From contig CM038469.1 of NCBI GenBank assembly GCA_021464415.1, positions 4,566,501 to 4,630,500 on the forward strand: a DNA stretch of 64,000 bases, in the 5' to 3' direction. Below are positions 24,880 through 37,288 of this stretch, in pieces. This DNA is from Lonicera japonica. Its lineage: Eukaryota > Streptophyta > Magnoliopsida > Dipsacales > Caprifoliaceae. A program made the translations under genes and the position numbers. The notes beneath the pieces were generated by a model, which saw only the letters and a program-made list of their open reading frames with translations, did no database searches and had not been told where the DNA came from. Positions within the stretch are counted from its first letter, which is position 1. Each line of letters begins with the position of its first letter.

Positions 24880-25900
24880 TTGTTGTAGTTGCATGTTACC
24901 AAAGTCAAGAGCAATGCAGCCATTCACAAAGCCAATCAGCACCAAGATCCTCATTTACTTGATTATTTAATGGGAAATGTTAGTAATGTAATAGTAGGGG
25001 TAGGCAATTTTTTGGGGAAATGTAAGTAATGGTATAGATTGGTTATAAGTTTTGGGGATGAAAGTATGGTTTGATATAGGTAGGATATAAGTTTTTAGGG
25101 ATGAAAATATATTAAACCTACTCTTTATTGCTATTGTTAAAGCAAAGAAATATGAATTTGATGTTTTAGATGTTTTATGTTAAAACAATTCCTTTATTTT
25201 ATTGGTAGTTGTTGACTTTTCTTCATTGCATTTTTGCCATTCATTGTTAAATAGGGCACCTTATTACATTACACAAAACATTTCCATGGTTACAAAAAAT
25301 AGAGCATTCATACTGCCTTTCATTCCATTAAAAAAAGAAAAGAAAAAAAGGGATAGCATCAGTTTATTCCATTACCAAAAAAAAAAGCCGAAACATAGCA
25401 TCAGTTTATCCCTCCTCCACAGTTACAAACTCGAGTGGAACTTTCTCCATCTTTGTGGGCACTATTGAAAAAACACTAAAGTATTACAAAATAAGCAATC
25501 ATGGCAATCCACACTTTCTTTGGAGTTCCCCTCTCAACTCTTCCACCTTGAGTTATCCATAGGTACATGTCTTTCTATAAGAAAAACTCGCAACCAATCT
25601 GTTCCAGACATGTTATGAACCTTCTACCTAGATTTTGTGGAGTTTTCGAGGTTTTCACAATAGCAACCTTACCACAATAGCAATAAAGAGCCATTTTTTT
25701 GCTATTAAGGTACTTTCTCTCTTCCTCTCCCTCTCGATATATATATATGTATCTTCTTCTCTTTCTTTATTACGAAAATCTTTCTTCCCTCTGTTTTTTT
25801 TTGTTTTATTTTCTTAGCTCTTTACAATGTTATATAGTGTACTTGTTGAGATTTGGGGGGAAAAAGATATAGGGAGATGGAGGGAAACGTCTATTTATAT
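24880..25900. other. Non-coding interior of the MULE
   Basis: Nothing protein-like is seen. The stretch includes A-rich runs near 25330 and 25380 and a CT-rich patch at 25710-25770. It belongs to the mobile element that encloses it. Confidence 0.4.
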
Positions 25901-26078
25901 GTTCTGACGTTTTTGCCCTTTAAAAATTGGATGAAGAGGTGCTTCCGTCCAAATTAACAGAAATTTTGAACGAAATGGCCAAACTAAAGCTCGCTAATAG
26001 GTGAAACGCCAAAGTGGAGCGTATTTTTGTTTAAGGGCCAAAATGACACTAATCAAATAGCTCAAAGACCATTAGGAT

Positions 26079-26545
26079 AGTTTACTCTTAATGTTATTAC
26101 ACCATCTTAGCAGCAGCTATGCTTAAAACCTAGGATTGTTAAATTTAACTTAATATTTGCGATGAATTTATATTAAAAAAAGTAAAAGATTAAATAATAA
26201 AAATAGGCAAATTCCATAGTCGATGTAGTTTGTGTCAATTGAATGTGGACTACCTAGCCGATGGACAGCCTATAGTCTGTGTATTTATCTATATGTCGAT
26301 TAATGCAATAGCTATAATTTTCAAGAAAGGTAATATTTTTTTTTCTTGTTTATACCACTATTTACATTTCATCCTACCCTAAAAAATTCTCTCAAATAAA
26401 TCTTCGGCAAAAACAATCTCTCCATCAATTTGAAGATATAGCTTTTTCCAAAAGGTATGATCCAAATTTAAATTTTTTTGTTTATATATTTAATGTTATA
26501 TTTGAATTATTATTATTTTTTTATCCTAAAAGGAGCCAACACGCC
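26079..26545. other. Intergenic gap and LINE 3' end
   Basis: No gene. T-rich runs at about 26334-26344 and 26515-26521 could mark the poly(A) side of the minus-strand LINE that follows. Confidence 0.35.
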
Positions 26546-26552
26546 CAGCAAA

Positions 26553-27845
26553 CTATATATACATATCTTCCAAAAGTATGTCCCTTATCATAGGAGGGAT
26601 AACATCGACCCAGTACACATCATTTTTGGTAGAATTATAAGCTATTTCAACCAAAGCATGAGCACATCTATTACAAATTCTGGGCATAAAACTCACAATA
26701 GCATAAGGAACATTAACAATCATATCTTTACATTCTTTTATGAGCTCTACTCTTGGGTGCTCATCGTCTGCGAAACCTTGCATGAAATTAACAGTGGTAG
26801 AAGAGTTAGTTTCAATGATGGTTTTGCCACATCCTTTACTCACCAAAGCTTGAATCCCCATCTTCATAGCAATGATTTTGGCATGTAACGGGTCTTCAGC
26901 GCAGCTTCGACCCCGAAACCCCCAAATCCAATTTCCCTTTTCATCTCGAAGGAACCCTCCAAAAGAGCCTTGTTTATCATGAAAACCTATATCCACATTT
27001 AACTTATTATACCCCGGAGGAGATAAGTTCCATCTACTATTAACCGGGTCGATACTAAAACTTTCAAAATTATGAATAGAGACTTGCATGTCTGTGGCAT
27101 AGATTGAGGCTAGTTTCCCCATTTTTATCGTACAAAACTTCTTCCCTTCAAACACTTCTTCATTTATCGCTTGTCATATATGCCAAATAACAGAAAGAAA
27201 GAGATAATTCCATTCTGAATTTGTAGACTGCCTAATTCGATAAACATCATTAACATTTTGCTTTACCCATCAAAAATTTTGAGGAGAAAAGAAAGTGCTT
27301 CTTTTACGTTGTGGTATAAATCCCTTCCATAGAAGTTTTGAATTCAGGTAATCTCTTAACATATGGATGATAGACTCACCTTGTTGATTACATCTAGGAC
27401 ATGCATCTGTATTGGTGATACTAATCTTCGCCCTGTATTGGTTTATTAGAATTCTTCTATGAACTATCAGCCAAAAAAAAAAACTGAATTTTCTGAGGGC
27501 AGCCAAGTTTCCAAATCCACATCCAATCTTCTGCCGTTACTTCTTCATTGTATTTTCTGGTGATGAACTAAAAAAAAACTTTGGCCGTGGGAACCCCTCC
27601 AGCGTTCCAAACCGCCGAATCTTCATTATTATTCATAGGAGAAAGCAGGGAATCAAGGATAGTTTGCAAATCTTTAAATTGGATAGACACCATTCTCCCG
27701 AATCTTCATTATTCGCAAGAAGGCAAATTCATAGTCAAACCATATAAACACATTCCTCCCGAATCAATCTTCCAGAACCCTCCTTCTATTATTTTAAAAG
27801 CAAATTCCCTTCCAGGGAATCAAGGATAGTTTGCTTAATGTTATC
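26553..27845 (-). pseudogene. LINE (L1-type) 3' part: zinc-binding RVT and RNase H domains, broken
   Basis: Read on the minus strand, a degenerate reverse-transcriptase tail starts near 27845. A zinc-binding RVT domain follows at 27506-27270 (IVHRRILINQYRAKI, then CPRCNQQGESIIHML). After a stop near 27176 comes an RNase H domain at 27155-26553 with FGGFLRDEKGNWIWGFRG, AKIIAMKMGIQAL and TIIETNSSTTVNFMQG. The order and the plant-type RNase H are typical of plant L1 elements. Several stops and shifts break the frame and the 5' two-thirds are missing. A ~50-bp block (GAATCAAGGATAGTTTGC with ATTGGATAGACACCATTCTC) occurs twice, at 27649-27701 and 27815-27884, a local duplication within the remnant. 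Confidence 0.85.
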
Positions 27846-27884
27846 TGGCAGTTAGGTCTTTAGATTGGATAGACACCATTCTCC

Positions 27885-28504
27885 ATTCACATCTATAAGG
27901 TCTGCCACGTTCCACATTATTTTATTTCTTTCAAATATTTAAGTTTGGGTCTTTATATAATTCTCAATAATCAGAATTTCTTTTACATTTATAAATTATG
28001 TATAATTAAACTTTTCTAGTTGAAAAGTATTTATTTCTTGTCATAGTATAGTCTAGGAGTTTGGTTGCTTCCTAAACTATTCATACCATCTAAAGAGTTT
28101 AAAATAGCAATATTTTCATCACATTTCAAAGGTTTATTTTCCATATTTAGTTGAAATTGGTTTTCTACAAACATTTGATGTTTTGATTTTTGAGATTTAT
28201 AGGTTCGATTTTCTTTCCAACCTAAATGTCAAACCATATAAACTGTTTACATTCATAATGATTATATATAGTTTCTCCCTATTACGAACTAAGTCAACTG
28301 TGCGTTTGTTCTTCATTAATGTTTTCCAAGGGTACCTGATCTCCTATTACTAACCCTCCTTCTATGCCACAAACATAAAACCGCTTTAAAACTTTGAAAT
28401 GTAATAGGTGTATGGGTTTTTGAAAGCACACAAGGAAAAACAAAGCAAATTCCAGAAAAATAAAGATAGATATACTTCCATGTGAAACAAAAGCGAAACC
28501 AACT
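27885..28504. other. Intergenic, nothing recognised
   Basis: AT-rich DNA between LINE debris and a solo LTR, without a convincing frame or element end. Confidence 0.4.
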
Positions 28505-28713
28505 TGTTACACAACTAGAGGATCGAAAATTTTTATTTATTGATATAGAGGAAATAGTTACAGAGTTTTTTAGAAAGGAGAGGAAATTTTTTATATTACA
28601 GAAGACTCTTACAAAATCACACTGCCATCTCCTTATATAATGGAGATGTCTAACTCTAGACAATTCTAAAAGCAGCCAACAACATTTCTGACAATCGACT
28701 AAATTTTCTAACA
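28505..28713 (-). mobile_element. Short solo LTR (Ty1/copia-like), 209 bp
   Basis: Read on the minus strand the unit starts TGTTAGAAAATTTAGTCG and ends TCCTCTAGTTGTGTAACA, that is TG...CA. In the right order it has a TATATAA promoter-like box (rc of about 28633), a GT-rich middle and an AATAAA poly(A) signal (rc of about 28530). The flanks CAACT and ACACT match at four of five bases, a weak target duplication. No internal retrotransposon sequence adjoins it, so it is a solo LTR left by recombination. Confidence 0.65.
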
Positions 28714-28793
28714 ACACTATTTAAAAAGTAAAACACTATTCAAAAAGTTAATGAATGGTCAAATAGACTATAATTTTTCAAACAATGTGGTAA

Positions 28794-29113
28794 AATCTGA
28801 GTTTGGCAGGAAGGTGTACTTTGATCAATTCCGTCTTAGCAGGTATCCCCTCGTATGCTATGCAAACAGTGTGGCTTCCTCAACCGACGTGTGACGCCCT
28901 TAACAAGCTCAATAGAAATTTCTTGTGGGGCACGACTTCTGAAAGAAAAAAGGTTCATTTATTTAAATGGGAAAAGGTGACTGCTCCAAAAAATAAAGGC
29001 GCTTTGGGTATTCGTGATTCTCGTTCTGCAAATGTGGCGCAACTGGCTAAGATAGGAAGCATGTTAGCCTGTGGTAGTAACACCATGTGGGCTCAAGTCT
29101 TCCGGAAAAAGTT
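28794..29113 (+). pseudogene. LINE reverse transcriptase fragment (C-terminal)
   Basis: The plus-strand frame LSLAGRCTLINSVLAGIPSY, then MQTVWLPQ, LNRNFLWG and W-E-K-V-T-A-P-K-N-K-G-A-LGIRD is the well-known segment downstream of the catalytic RT domain in plant L1-type LINEs. It opens right after a stop at 28791 and loses similarity after about 29113. It lies in the opposite orientation to the LINE at 26553-27845, so it is a separate or rearranged insertion. Confidence 0.85.
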
Positions 29114-29692
29114 AGATTTGAATTATATTTTATGCTATTTTTGGAGTTTTAAAATATATGTTATATATTTAACTCATATTTAGTTAGAATAAAATAAATT
29201 TTCATGGTTTTACATTTTAATTGCATTTGATGTATATATTTTAAATTATATTTAACTTATAAATTCTAAATTACTATTTAGCTTATGATATATTTAATTT
29301 ATGTATTTTAGGTCTATATTTTAAATGTTTAAAATTTTGATTAGATTATCTACCCATATAACACTTTTAGATTGTTTATATGTTGATATAGCAAACAAAT
29401 TTGAATAATCTTAAATTATAAAATAATAAAGTAAATGAAAATATTCTTTGATAACAAATCTACATGGCCTTCTCATGAAAGTGAGACTACTAGTGATCCA
29501 CTAATGAAAAATAATGCATGCCGAAGATCAACAGAATGCCGAAATGAACCTGGAATATATTTTCAACAACGAGCTCGCTACAATACAAAAGAATCGTTGA
29601 CGATGAAAGACATATTTCAAATGCTCACGAAAATCCAAATGAAAATAGGACTTGGTTAGGTATATACTCTACTTGGCACACATCTAATTAAT
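29114..29692. other. Intergenic AT-rich DNA
   Basis: No convincing gene. At 29515-29690 several short frames look weakly protein-like but are broken, and I could not assign them. Confidence 0.35.
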
Positions 29693-30470
29693 TTAGGGCC
29701 CGTTTGGTTGCGCAAATTATCTAATTTCATTAATTGTTTCATTGTGAATTGATTGATTGTAAATTTGACAATTGTGAATTGGTTTATTTTCAATTTACAT
29801 ATGTTTGAAAAATCTAAGTATTAATACAAATATTATGAATTGAATAATTTCAAGGTGTGTGGCAATTAAAATTTGAATGAGAGAACTTTGCTAATCTTAA
29901 GCATTACAATAACTTCTATACACACACTTTTTGTTTCTATGCGCCCATATTCGGTTTTTTACCAATATAAAATTATTTTAATTATGTTACTAGTTTTATA
30001 AAACTAATTCTAAGAATAATTTAACTAAAATGTCAAATTAAATATGTAGAAAACATCAAAACTCAACACCCTAAAACGAAAATCCATACATGTACCTATT
30101 TTTTTATACCAACATAAAATTATTTTAAAGTGCCTCAATCTAATATATTTGAATTATTTTTTCAAGGAGAAAAATATTCAACAAAAACTAAACCACATAA
30201 TTCAAATAGAATTTCCAAAAACCATTAAGCAAAGCATGAGCATAAAACCACGATATAATACGATCATTCAAATAATAAAATATGATCCAAACTAAATAAA
30301 TCATAATCAACATAAAAATTTATACTAAGTCTAAAGTCATGAAATAGACAAACTCGATTACTTAAGATAATCATTCCACATACTAATTGTAGTGGAACCC
30401 TGTAATGCTTTGGCTTCTTGAAGCTGTCTTTTAATTGACGATCTTTGTACAATTTCATGAGACTTGCCTT

Positions 30471-31740
30471 CTAATTAGATGGCATAATATGTGCTTTGTA
30501 CCGAGAATTATATTTTTGACAAACCCAATTATCTCCCCCACATTCTATTCGAATATGGTTATCCAAATCACATAATACAATAACTAATTTGGCTTGAGTA
30601 GAAAATGAAAATGGGTGTGGCATCTTTAAAATAACAAATCGTGCCTTTAGAATGCCGAATATTCTATCAACTGCATTTCTTAATGATGATTGATGATGGT
30701 TAAACAACTCTTTAGCATTATGCACTGCTTAACGACCATCACCAAATTCTTTCAAATGATACCTAACACCTCGATATGGCATGATTAAATTTTGCAAATT
30801 AGGATACCCAGCATCAATTATGTAAAATTTACCTATTTTGAGAGAGAACTATTTTAGAAAAAAATGTAATATTTGTAAAGGGTATAACTTGATATATATA
30901 TACATATACATACATATGTATATACACACATATTGGAAATGGACATTACCTTCTTGTACTTTAAAGTATTTTTCCTGTGTAGCCAGTAAGACACATCCAT
31001 CTGCAGCTAATCCTTCCTAGCCTGATAAAACATGGGTAAATTTCAAGTCAAAAGAACAGGCTGCCATGACATTTTGTGATATGTTGCATTTTCCATCTTG
31101 AAATAATGCTTGCTCATCATCACCAATAATGACAACAACATGAGCGCCATCAATAGTCCCTAAACAATCCGTTATTACGAAAAACGAAATTTAGATTCTT
31201 GTTTGAAATCCATAAACCATTTACATGTGTACAACTCATGCAATTTTAATAAGAATTGCCTGAAAATAAGGATAAAATCTAGAATCAGTTAAAATATATA
31301 TTGGCATATTGTTGAAAGAAGGTCAAATAAAATCGGTAGAGAGTTCTATCAAGGCATGTAATGCTTGAATGTAATATTGACTCACTGTTTCACCTGAATG
31401 TTAAAATCTTTCTTGAACTAAACAATTTCCAGCACTATGCTCGACTGTGAAAAGAAACACGGCTAATTGATCTTCAATTGCGACACGTGAAGTGTCATGT
31501 AGTATACCTTTTTTTTAACAGTGTCGCATAATTTGTGAAATACTGGTACATCCATCTGACAAACCTCCCGACATCGTACTTTATTACTATTAAGTATTTC
31601 TTTAACATACGCTGAGCCACTAAGAGCTGAATCACAACATAGATTTTTTCTCATCCTACTCATATAATACAAACCAATTAATGCAGCTGCCATTTCTTCC
31701 ATTTCCTGATATTCTTCATCAGAATCTTCCATCATATATT
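30471..31740 (-). pseudogene. PIF/Harbinger DDE transposase pseudogene (HARBI1-like)
   Basis: On the minus strand the N-terminal part (31735-31330) shows an acidic start, then helix-turn-helix-region words such as AIEDQLAVFLFTVEHSAGN and HSGETVSQYYIQALHAL, with a frameshift near 31505. The catalytic part runs from about 31170: CLGTIDGAHV (first D), MAACSFDLKFTHVLSG followed by a stop, then FYIIDAGYPNLQNLIMPYRG (second D), a TAA at 30728, and FNHHQSSLRNAVDRIFGILK (final E region, here D) down to 30471. A probable intron separates the two parts (about 31173-31330). The family reaches about 400 residues. At least three stops or shifts, and a D where many members have E, make it inactive. Its promoter side faces the 3.0 kb LTR at 32095. 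Confidence 0.88.
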
Positions 31741-32094
31741 AATCTACTTAATAACAATAACAAATATTTGATTTTCATATAAATGTAAATATCCCGTTAT
31801 TCTAAAAATATAAATTTACTAAAATATTAAACATGCAAATTTGGAAAAGGAGAAATCAAGACCATGACAAAATATTTGTTATTAGGAACCACTCAACCAT
31901 AACAATTTAATCACAATAAACACGTACAAAAGTAAGGAAATTCATAGAACATAAACATGAATCAAAATATTAGTTGATTTCAAATATGAAGCTAATGGGA
32001 ATTCAAAATTAGCATAAAGTTTCTTAAGTAAAAAAATCTAATTTGTAGTGGCAAACTAAGTAGACATATAAGCATAAAATTTCTTAAGTAGACA
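31741..32094. other. Non-coding interior of the Harbinger element
   Basis: AT-rich spacer between the transposase 5' end and the LTR insertion. It contains two near-copies of TAGACATATAAGCATAAA and TTCTTAAGTAGACATGTAA-type words. Confidence 0.4.
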
Positions 32095-35000
32095 TGTAAC
32101 GCCTTGTAATTTCGTTTTCGCGCCAATTATCATTTTAAACTTGTTTTAGGCCAAACATTCGTTTAAGGAGTCAATTTTTTTTGGGGGCCTCCATAGTTGA
32201 TACAGCACTTCCAAAGAGTCATTTTAATGTTATTAAGTGTGTTTTCATGGTTAGAAAGCAATTCGGGAAGCCACGATTGAATTTGGTGGCTAGCGGCGAA
32301 AAATCAAATTTTTGGTGAAATGAGTTTTTGGCCAACTTTGGAAAGCCATAACTTCTTCATATGAATTCCAAATGAGTCCCCTTTTATGGCCATGGATTCA
32401 TCTCATTTCCCTCTACAACTTTTGTTTGAAGGCCGAGTTGAATAAAAGTCGTTTCGGGGGTCGAAATGGGTTGCGAAACTGCGATTTCATAAAGAAAAGA
32501 AGGGATTTCAGCCAAAGTGCCCTTTGATCGATTAGAGGTACCCCAGTGGGTTTTTAAACCCATTTCCCCTTTGCTTCATTCATTTCTCTTATTCTTTTTT
32601 ATTCTCCAATTCTTATTTTCTCTTTTGTTAGCTTGAGAGAGAGATGAGATAGAGCTAGAGAGGAACCTTCCAAGGCCCTCCATCCTTTACAAAACCCTCA
32701 CCATCATCTTCATCTTCTCCTTCATCAAAATTTCCACCATTGTTACGTTTTAAGCTCAAAAATTAAGGGTTTCGCGATTCAGTAGGTTGCGGCTCGATCC
32801 GGCTCTTGAAAGCTTCGATTAGCTGCTTATTAAAGGTGGGAACACTAGTATCTAATATTATTTTCAATTATTATGTATTACATCCTAGTTTTCTAAGCCA
32901 AAAATGAAAGTTTTGTATATAAATGAGGTTGATGTTCACATATGGGGTTTGGGTTTGGCATCTAGGAATACATGTACTAATTTCTTTATGATCTAATTGT
33001 TGTATCATATTTATTGTAAGAGATATAAGGTATATGCGAAGTATTACAAGCCCTAAGTAGTATTCATTAGCGCGTAAGCGCGTATACTTAATTGGGGCTT
33101 ATGTGCAGCATTTTATGAACTAAGAATGAAGGGTTGGTCTAGACACGACTCACACATACCCTAGTGTTAACTTGGTACCTTGAAACACAACTATACACAT
33201 AACTTTCCTATCCATGTTACCGAGTTGTTAAGGGGTCAATGTTGTAAATGTATCAAAAGCTCCCTATATGCATTTTGGGCTTAGTTAGTAATTGTATATG
33301 GTTCTAAAGAGCTTGAGATTACATAACCTTAGTTTGTGAAATGAATTATGTGTATGTATTATGATATTGATGTAGATATTATACAAGTGCCTTAACCTTT
33401 TAATATCATTACCTTGGTGGGAAAATTATCACTTTGGAAACAAGATATTTTTTTAGTAAACTATTAACACTCTCTCCTTAAAGTTGTTCAAGTATTGCGT
33501 GGATGTAGTTAAGTAATGGTATTGATATGTTTCATGGCACTCGTATAATATATGCATTCTGAATCAAAGTGGATCTTGTGGCTATTAATTCCATATACCT
33601 AATATAAATATGGGTTAGTGATACACATAGTACGTGTACGACCCCTTTGTATTGAATTAGACCTTTGGTAGATAGAGGGAGACTTAAGGATAGGCATATA
33701 TACATATATAGGTGTGTGCATGCGAATGTATTTCATATAAGAATGCCCCATTTGAATACGCTTATCTCTAATGTTTTGGATTCTTTAATGGAACGTGTAT
33801 ATTAAATATATTATAAGTTGAATATATCTATCTACCATATACATATATTTGGTGATACATATATAGTTTGTGTATGTGGAGACTAGTAGGAAGATTAAAA
33901 ATATTTTATATATATATATATGAGTGTGTACATGTATGTGTACTATGTATAAGTATATTTTTTGGGATAATATGTTTTATCGCTTTCCTAGTTTTGTAAG
34001 ACACTAGTGGTCAATGGGGTTGACTTAATCTTGGCGGCTATATACCTTGGTCCGTGTAGAGGGACCCCGCTTTCAGAGCGGCATACTCTATGGTCCGTAG
34101 GGGGACCTCGCGATGCGGCATACCCTACATCATCTAGGTGGTCCACAGGGGGACCCAGCCTTGGGGGCTGCATACCCTAGCCTTGGAGGCTTAGATCGAG
34201 ATCGCAGTGCACTGTAGAGTAAATCCTAGATGTTAGATGTGAATTGAGATTGGGGAATATAAGATCGGTGCCTATACTTCTCTTATGCCCTCTATTATTA
34301 TGATATACTTCCTTATTTTGGTTTATTGTATTTTGGAGATGTATATACCTTGTTGTTACGATTTATATATATTTTGGCAGTATCTTCGAATATATTTTTC
34401 TCGTATTTTCGGAGATGGGATAGTACTTGGTTTGCATTATATTGTTATTTATAACTCTCTGTATATATATAAAGGGACATAGAAGTGAAACATATGCATA
34501 AACTCAAAGCATATAAAATTACTTATAACATTCTACATCGCATGTGTTTCCCCAAACGCATTTTCTTATACAAAACCTTATAGTTCCCATTGAGCCTGTG
34601 TTTGGCTCACTCCCATTTTTCAACAGTTTTGCAGGCATTTTCTTAGGGCGATACATGTACGGATTAGAACCTCTGAGGACCATATATAGTTGTAGTCGTC
34701 CGTGGATGACTTGTTGCTTAAGAGTTATATGTATTAGTACCATTAACATTGTTTGTATTATTGAATTGTATTCATTTTAATTCATATGAGATGTAAGGCC
34801 TTTTATTTAAGATTGGGACCTCGTTGGAGGGTTTGAATTTTACGTAACATTATTTCTATGCATGTGGAGCTTGATTTTCAAGAAAGAAAGCATATAGTTT
34901 TTTTATTATTATTTACAGGGTGGTTTTGTTATAAATACAAACTCCACATGCCAAAATTTTCTAAAAATGTGGCTTTATATGAAATTTTCTATTATATCAG

Positions 35001-35097
35001 TTTCAGGCTATGCATTTCAAACCCGCTGTCGCGAACGGCACCATAATTAACCGAGTTCTAGAGGTCTAAACCTCACAACGGAATTCGGGGTGTCACA
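32095..35097. mobile_element. 3.0 kb solo LTR (probably Ty3/gypsy) with perfect AGACA target duplication
   Basis: The insertion starts TGTAACGCCTTGTAATTTCG and ends GAATTCGGGGTGTCACA, so TG...CA, and is flanked by AGACA at 32090-32094 and at 35098-35102. No retrotransposon proteins lie inside. The size and the TGTAACGCC / GGGGTGTCACA ends resemble long LTRs of plant Ty3/gypsy lineages such as Tekay/Del; that assignment is inference. It contains a CT-rich, leader-like region at 32580-32750, (TA)n tracts near 33900, and a GC-rich tandem repeat at 34010-34195. Direction of transcription is uncertain. Confidence 0.78.
34010..34200. repeat. GC-rich imperfect tandem repeat inside the 3.0 kb LTR
   Basis: About four units of 40-50 bp share GGTCC(G/A)..AG.GGGACC and GCGGCATAC or GCTGCATAC words (for example GGTCCGTAGGGGGACC and CGGCATACCCTA). 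The block stands out as by far the most GC-rich patch in the area. Confidence 0.7.
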
Positions 35098-35672
35098 AGA
35101 CATGATTAAAACGTGCTCCTACCACATTATATCACTCTTCAAAAATAAACATTAAAAAAAGCGACAAACACTACTATAAAAACCTTAAAAAGGCCAAGCG
35201 CAAAGGTCCTTTAAGTTTCAAGAAAGCAATAGCATTTTTTTCATCTCTAAGAATACTCAAGGACTTAAGAATCTCATTTTTATTCAACTCTTCCATATTT
35301 TGCAAATAATTTATACATTTTTCGTACTTTGAAAACCCATTTGCTTCAACTTTTTGCTTCGCTCTAATCTTGGAACTGGAAGCCATCTTAAAGAAAGCAT
35401 TAGCTATTTTATCACCCGTCTTAAGCCGTGGCTTCTTTCCACTTGAACTTGTAATATCATGCTCGGCTTTATGTTTCTTAGACTTTTCACTATCCAATTG
35501 AAAAATTAAGTCCAAACTTGAACTTGCTCCCTCTTGTGTTCCAGAAACTTATTTTGTTGAGGGGTTTGTTGATTTCAAGACTTATGTTGTATTAGCATTA
35601 CTATTTCTCTCTTCGGATGCTACTTGAACACTTGAAACTTGATATTTTTCAGTAGCTCGTTGACCTATATAT

Positions 35673-36887
35673 GAAGTGCTGTGAGAATTCGGATTCACAA
35701 CCTTCAGAATTTTCTTTCTCTTTTTGTTTTGAATGAAAACTTGTTTTGTAGAGTCGCCAGTTTGTTTTACGGGAAAACAAACAAAAGATTGTACGAAGGA
35801 CAATTTGAAAACGAATTATTTTTCATACATTTAAAACCAGAGATTCATTGATAATTCATTTTGCTAGGGTTCGGGAACTATGTTATGAATTGGGAAGGTG
35901 TTAGGCACCCAATTCGCCCTTTCGGTCTCTGAAAAGATCATGTATTTAATTTATATTTTAGATATCTTGCAAGTAGTTTGAATAGTCATTTTCGGATAAA
36001 TTTAGTTTAAAATTATATTTTAAAATCAGACTCGAGCTTTGCGAGCACCTACGTATTCATTCGTAGAATGAAATCAGAGTCTTGTAGTTCCATTTGTTTG
36101 AAAACTGTTTTGTATTTGGTTTTGTTTTGGAAATGTGTCAAAACGGATTTTAGATTTCTTGTAAAACTTAGACATGACTTGTTTTGAAAGCAGTGGACTT
36201 CTTTGTAAGTTATCTAATTTTCTTGATTAAAAATTGTGCAATAATTAAAATTAGTAGAGTGGTAGAAAGACGTACCTGATGCGCTTGAAGAAGAATAAGG
36301 ACCGCTTGCTTGCTCCTTTCTCTCTTTAGAACTCTCTCTATCTAGAACTTTCTCTCTCTAAAACTTTATCGTTCTAGAAATCCTCTCTCTAAGACTTTTT
36401 CTCTCTCTAACTATCTCTCTAGAATTTTCTCTCTAAAAAGACTCTCTAATAACCTTGACAGAGTTTCTCCTCTCTCAAAACTCTATTGAGTGTTAATGCC
36501 TAAACTGAGACCCCAAGGGTCCTATTTATAGGAAAAAAATGCAGAAAAATGGCTTGGGTAGCCGCGCGGCTAAGAGCAAGCCGTGCGGTTGGGAGGGCTG
36601 CGGATCGAAGCCAACTGTACGATTGGGAGCCAACCGTGCGGCTAGGGTATGGCCAACCGTACAGTTGGGAGGCAATCGTGTGGTTGGGGAGAGTGCGGTT
36701 GGCTATTAAAAAACTCCATTTTTCTAGTAAGCGAAGTAGAAACATTGGTTATGGTAGATTCTTGACGTGCTTGAAAGTCAGGATTTTCCTAACGGTGTTA
36801 TATATGTATGACGACTCAAGACTTGATGCTGCTTGTTTTGTATGAAAAATCAGGTTCACACGAGAGTTGTGGATTGGGGTGTTCACA
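35673..36887 (-). mobile_element. Solo LTR, 1.2 kb, with perfect AGTGC target duplication
   Basis: On the plus strand it runs from TGTGAGAATTCGG to GGGGTGTTCACA and is flanked by AGTGC at 35668-35672 and 36888-36892. Both ends and an internal GAGTCGCCAGTTTGTTTTAC block, plus GGTGTTAGGCACCCAATTCG, match the LTR at 37289-39322, so the two are related. Minus orientation is suggested by a TATAAATA box (complement of 36521-36532) upstream of CT/GA-rich leader-like sequence. It interrupts the Myb/SANT ORF. LTR-retrotransposon proteins are absent. Confidence 0.8.
36552..36706. repeat. GC-rich palindromic minisatellite within the solo LTR
   Basis: AGCCAACCGTGCGG / CCAACTGTACGATTGGGAG / CCAACCGTACAGTTGGGAGG / CAATCGTGTGGTTGGG-type units repeat about six times. 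Each unit is itself nearly palindromic around CCAACCGTNCGGTTGG. Confidence 0.7.
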
Positions 36888-37288
36888 AGTGCCTCATTAT
36901 TTTTCTACAAGTATTTAGCAATTTCATAATTTATATGCAATGAATTACCTTCAAATAAGATTAAAAGTTGATCATACAAAGGAAACCATTTTCTTCGAAA
37001 AGCCTTCGCATCACCATAGACTTACATTTATACTAATAAGTATTTTCTACATGGCATTAAATATCAACTAGCCAAAAAAAAAAAATACTTACCGCAAAAT
37101 AATTTTCCCATTCCTTATCACCCACAAGAACCATTTTTTTAGTATCATCCCAACCAAATCCACTCACTTTGAGTAAATCTCTAACAACTCCAAATTCTTT
37201 CTTCGACACATTATAACAATTATTGATTTAAGGTACATCCAAATTCATATTAAGCTTAACATTTATAGCTTGCGTAACCTTTCGATAG

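Larger units (their letters stand above)
22008..26078 (+). mobile_element. MuDR-type Mutator-like element, ~4 kb, decayed
   Basis: The ends are long, diverged inverted repeats. On the left, 22020-22160 contains GTCATTTTGGCC, ACAAAAATTCGCTCCACTTT, TTATTAGCGAG and TCCGTCCAAAATTTCT. On the right, 25925-26075 holds the same words as complements (AGAAATTTTGAACG, CTCGCTAATAG, AAAGTGGAGCGTATTTTTGT, GGCCAAAATGACAC) in reverse order. Between them lies the broken MURA-like transposase at 22608-24800. The exact ends and the target duplication could not be fixed; boundaries are good to about 20 bp. The segment 24880-25900 between transposase and right repeat holds nothing recognisable. Confidence 0.8.

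Noticed and set aside
28316..28717. 133-codon minus-strand frame
   Set aside because: It runs through the solo LTR and flanking DNA and has no domain.
29515..29690. Broken protein-like frames just before the Harbinger left end
   Set aside because: Residue composition looks coding in places, but frames change repeatedly and no family could be named.
36500..36845. Open frames of 81 and 98 codons rich in Arg, Ala and Trp
   Set aside because: Both derive from the GC-rich minisatellite inside the solo LTR.
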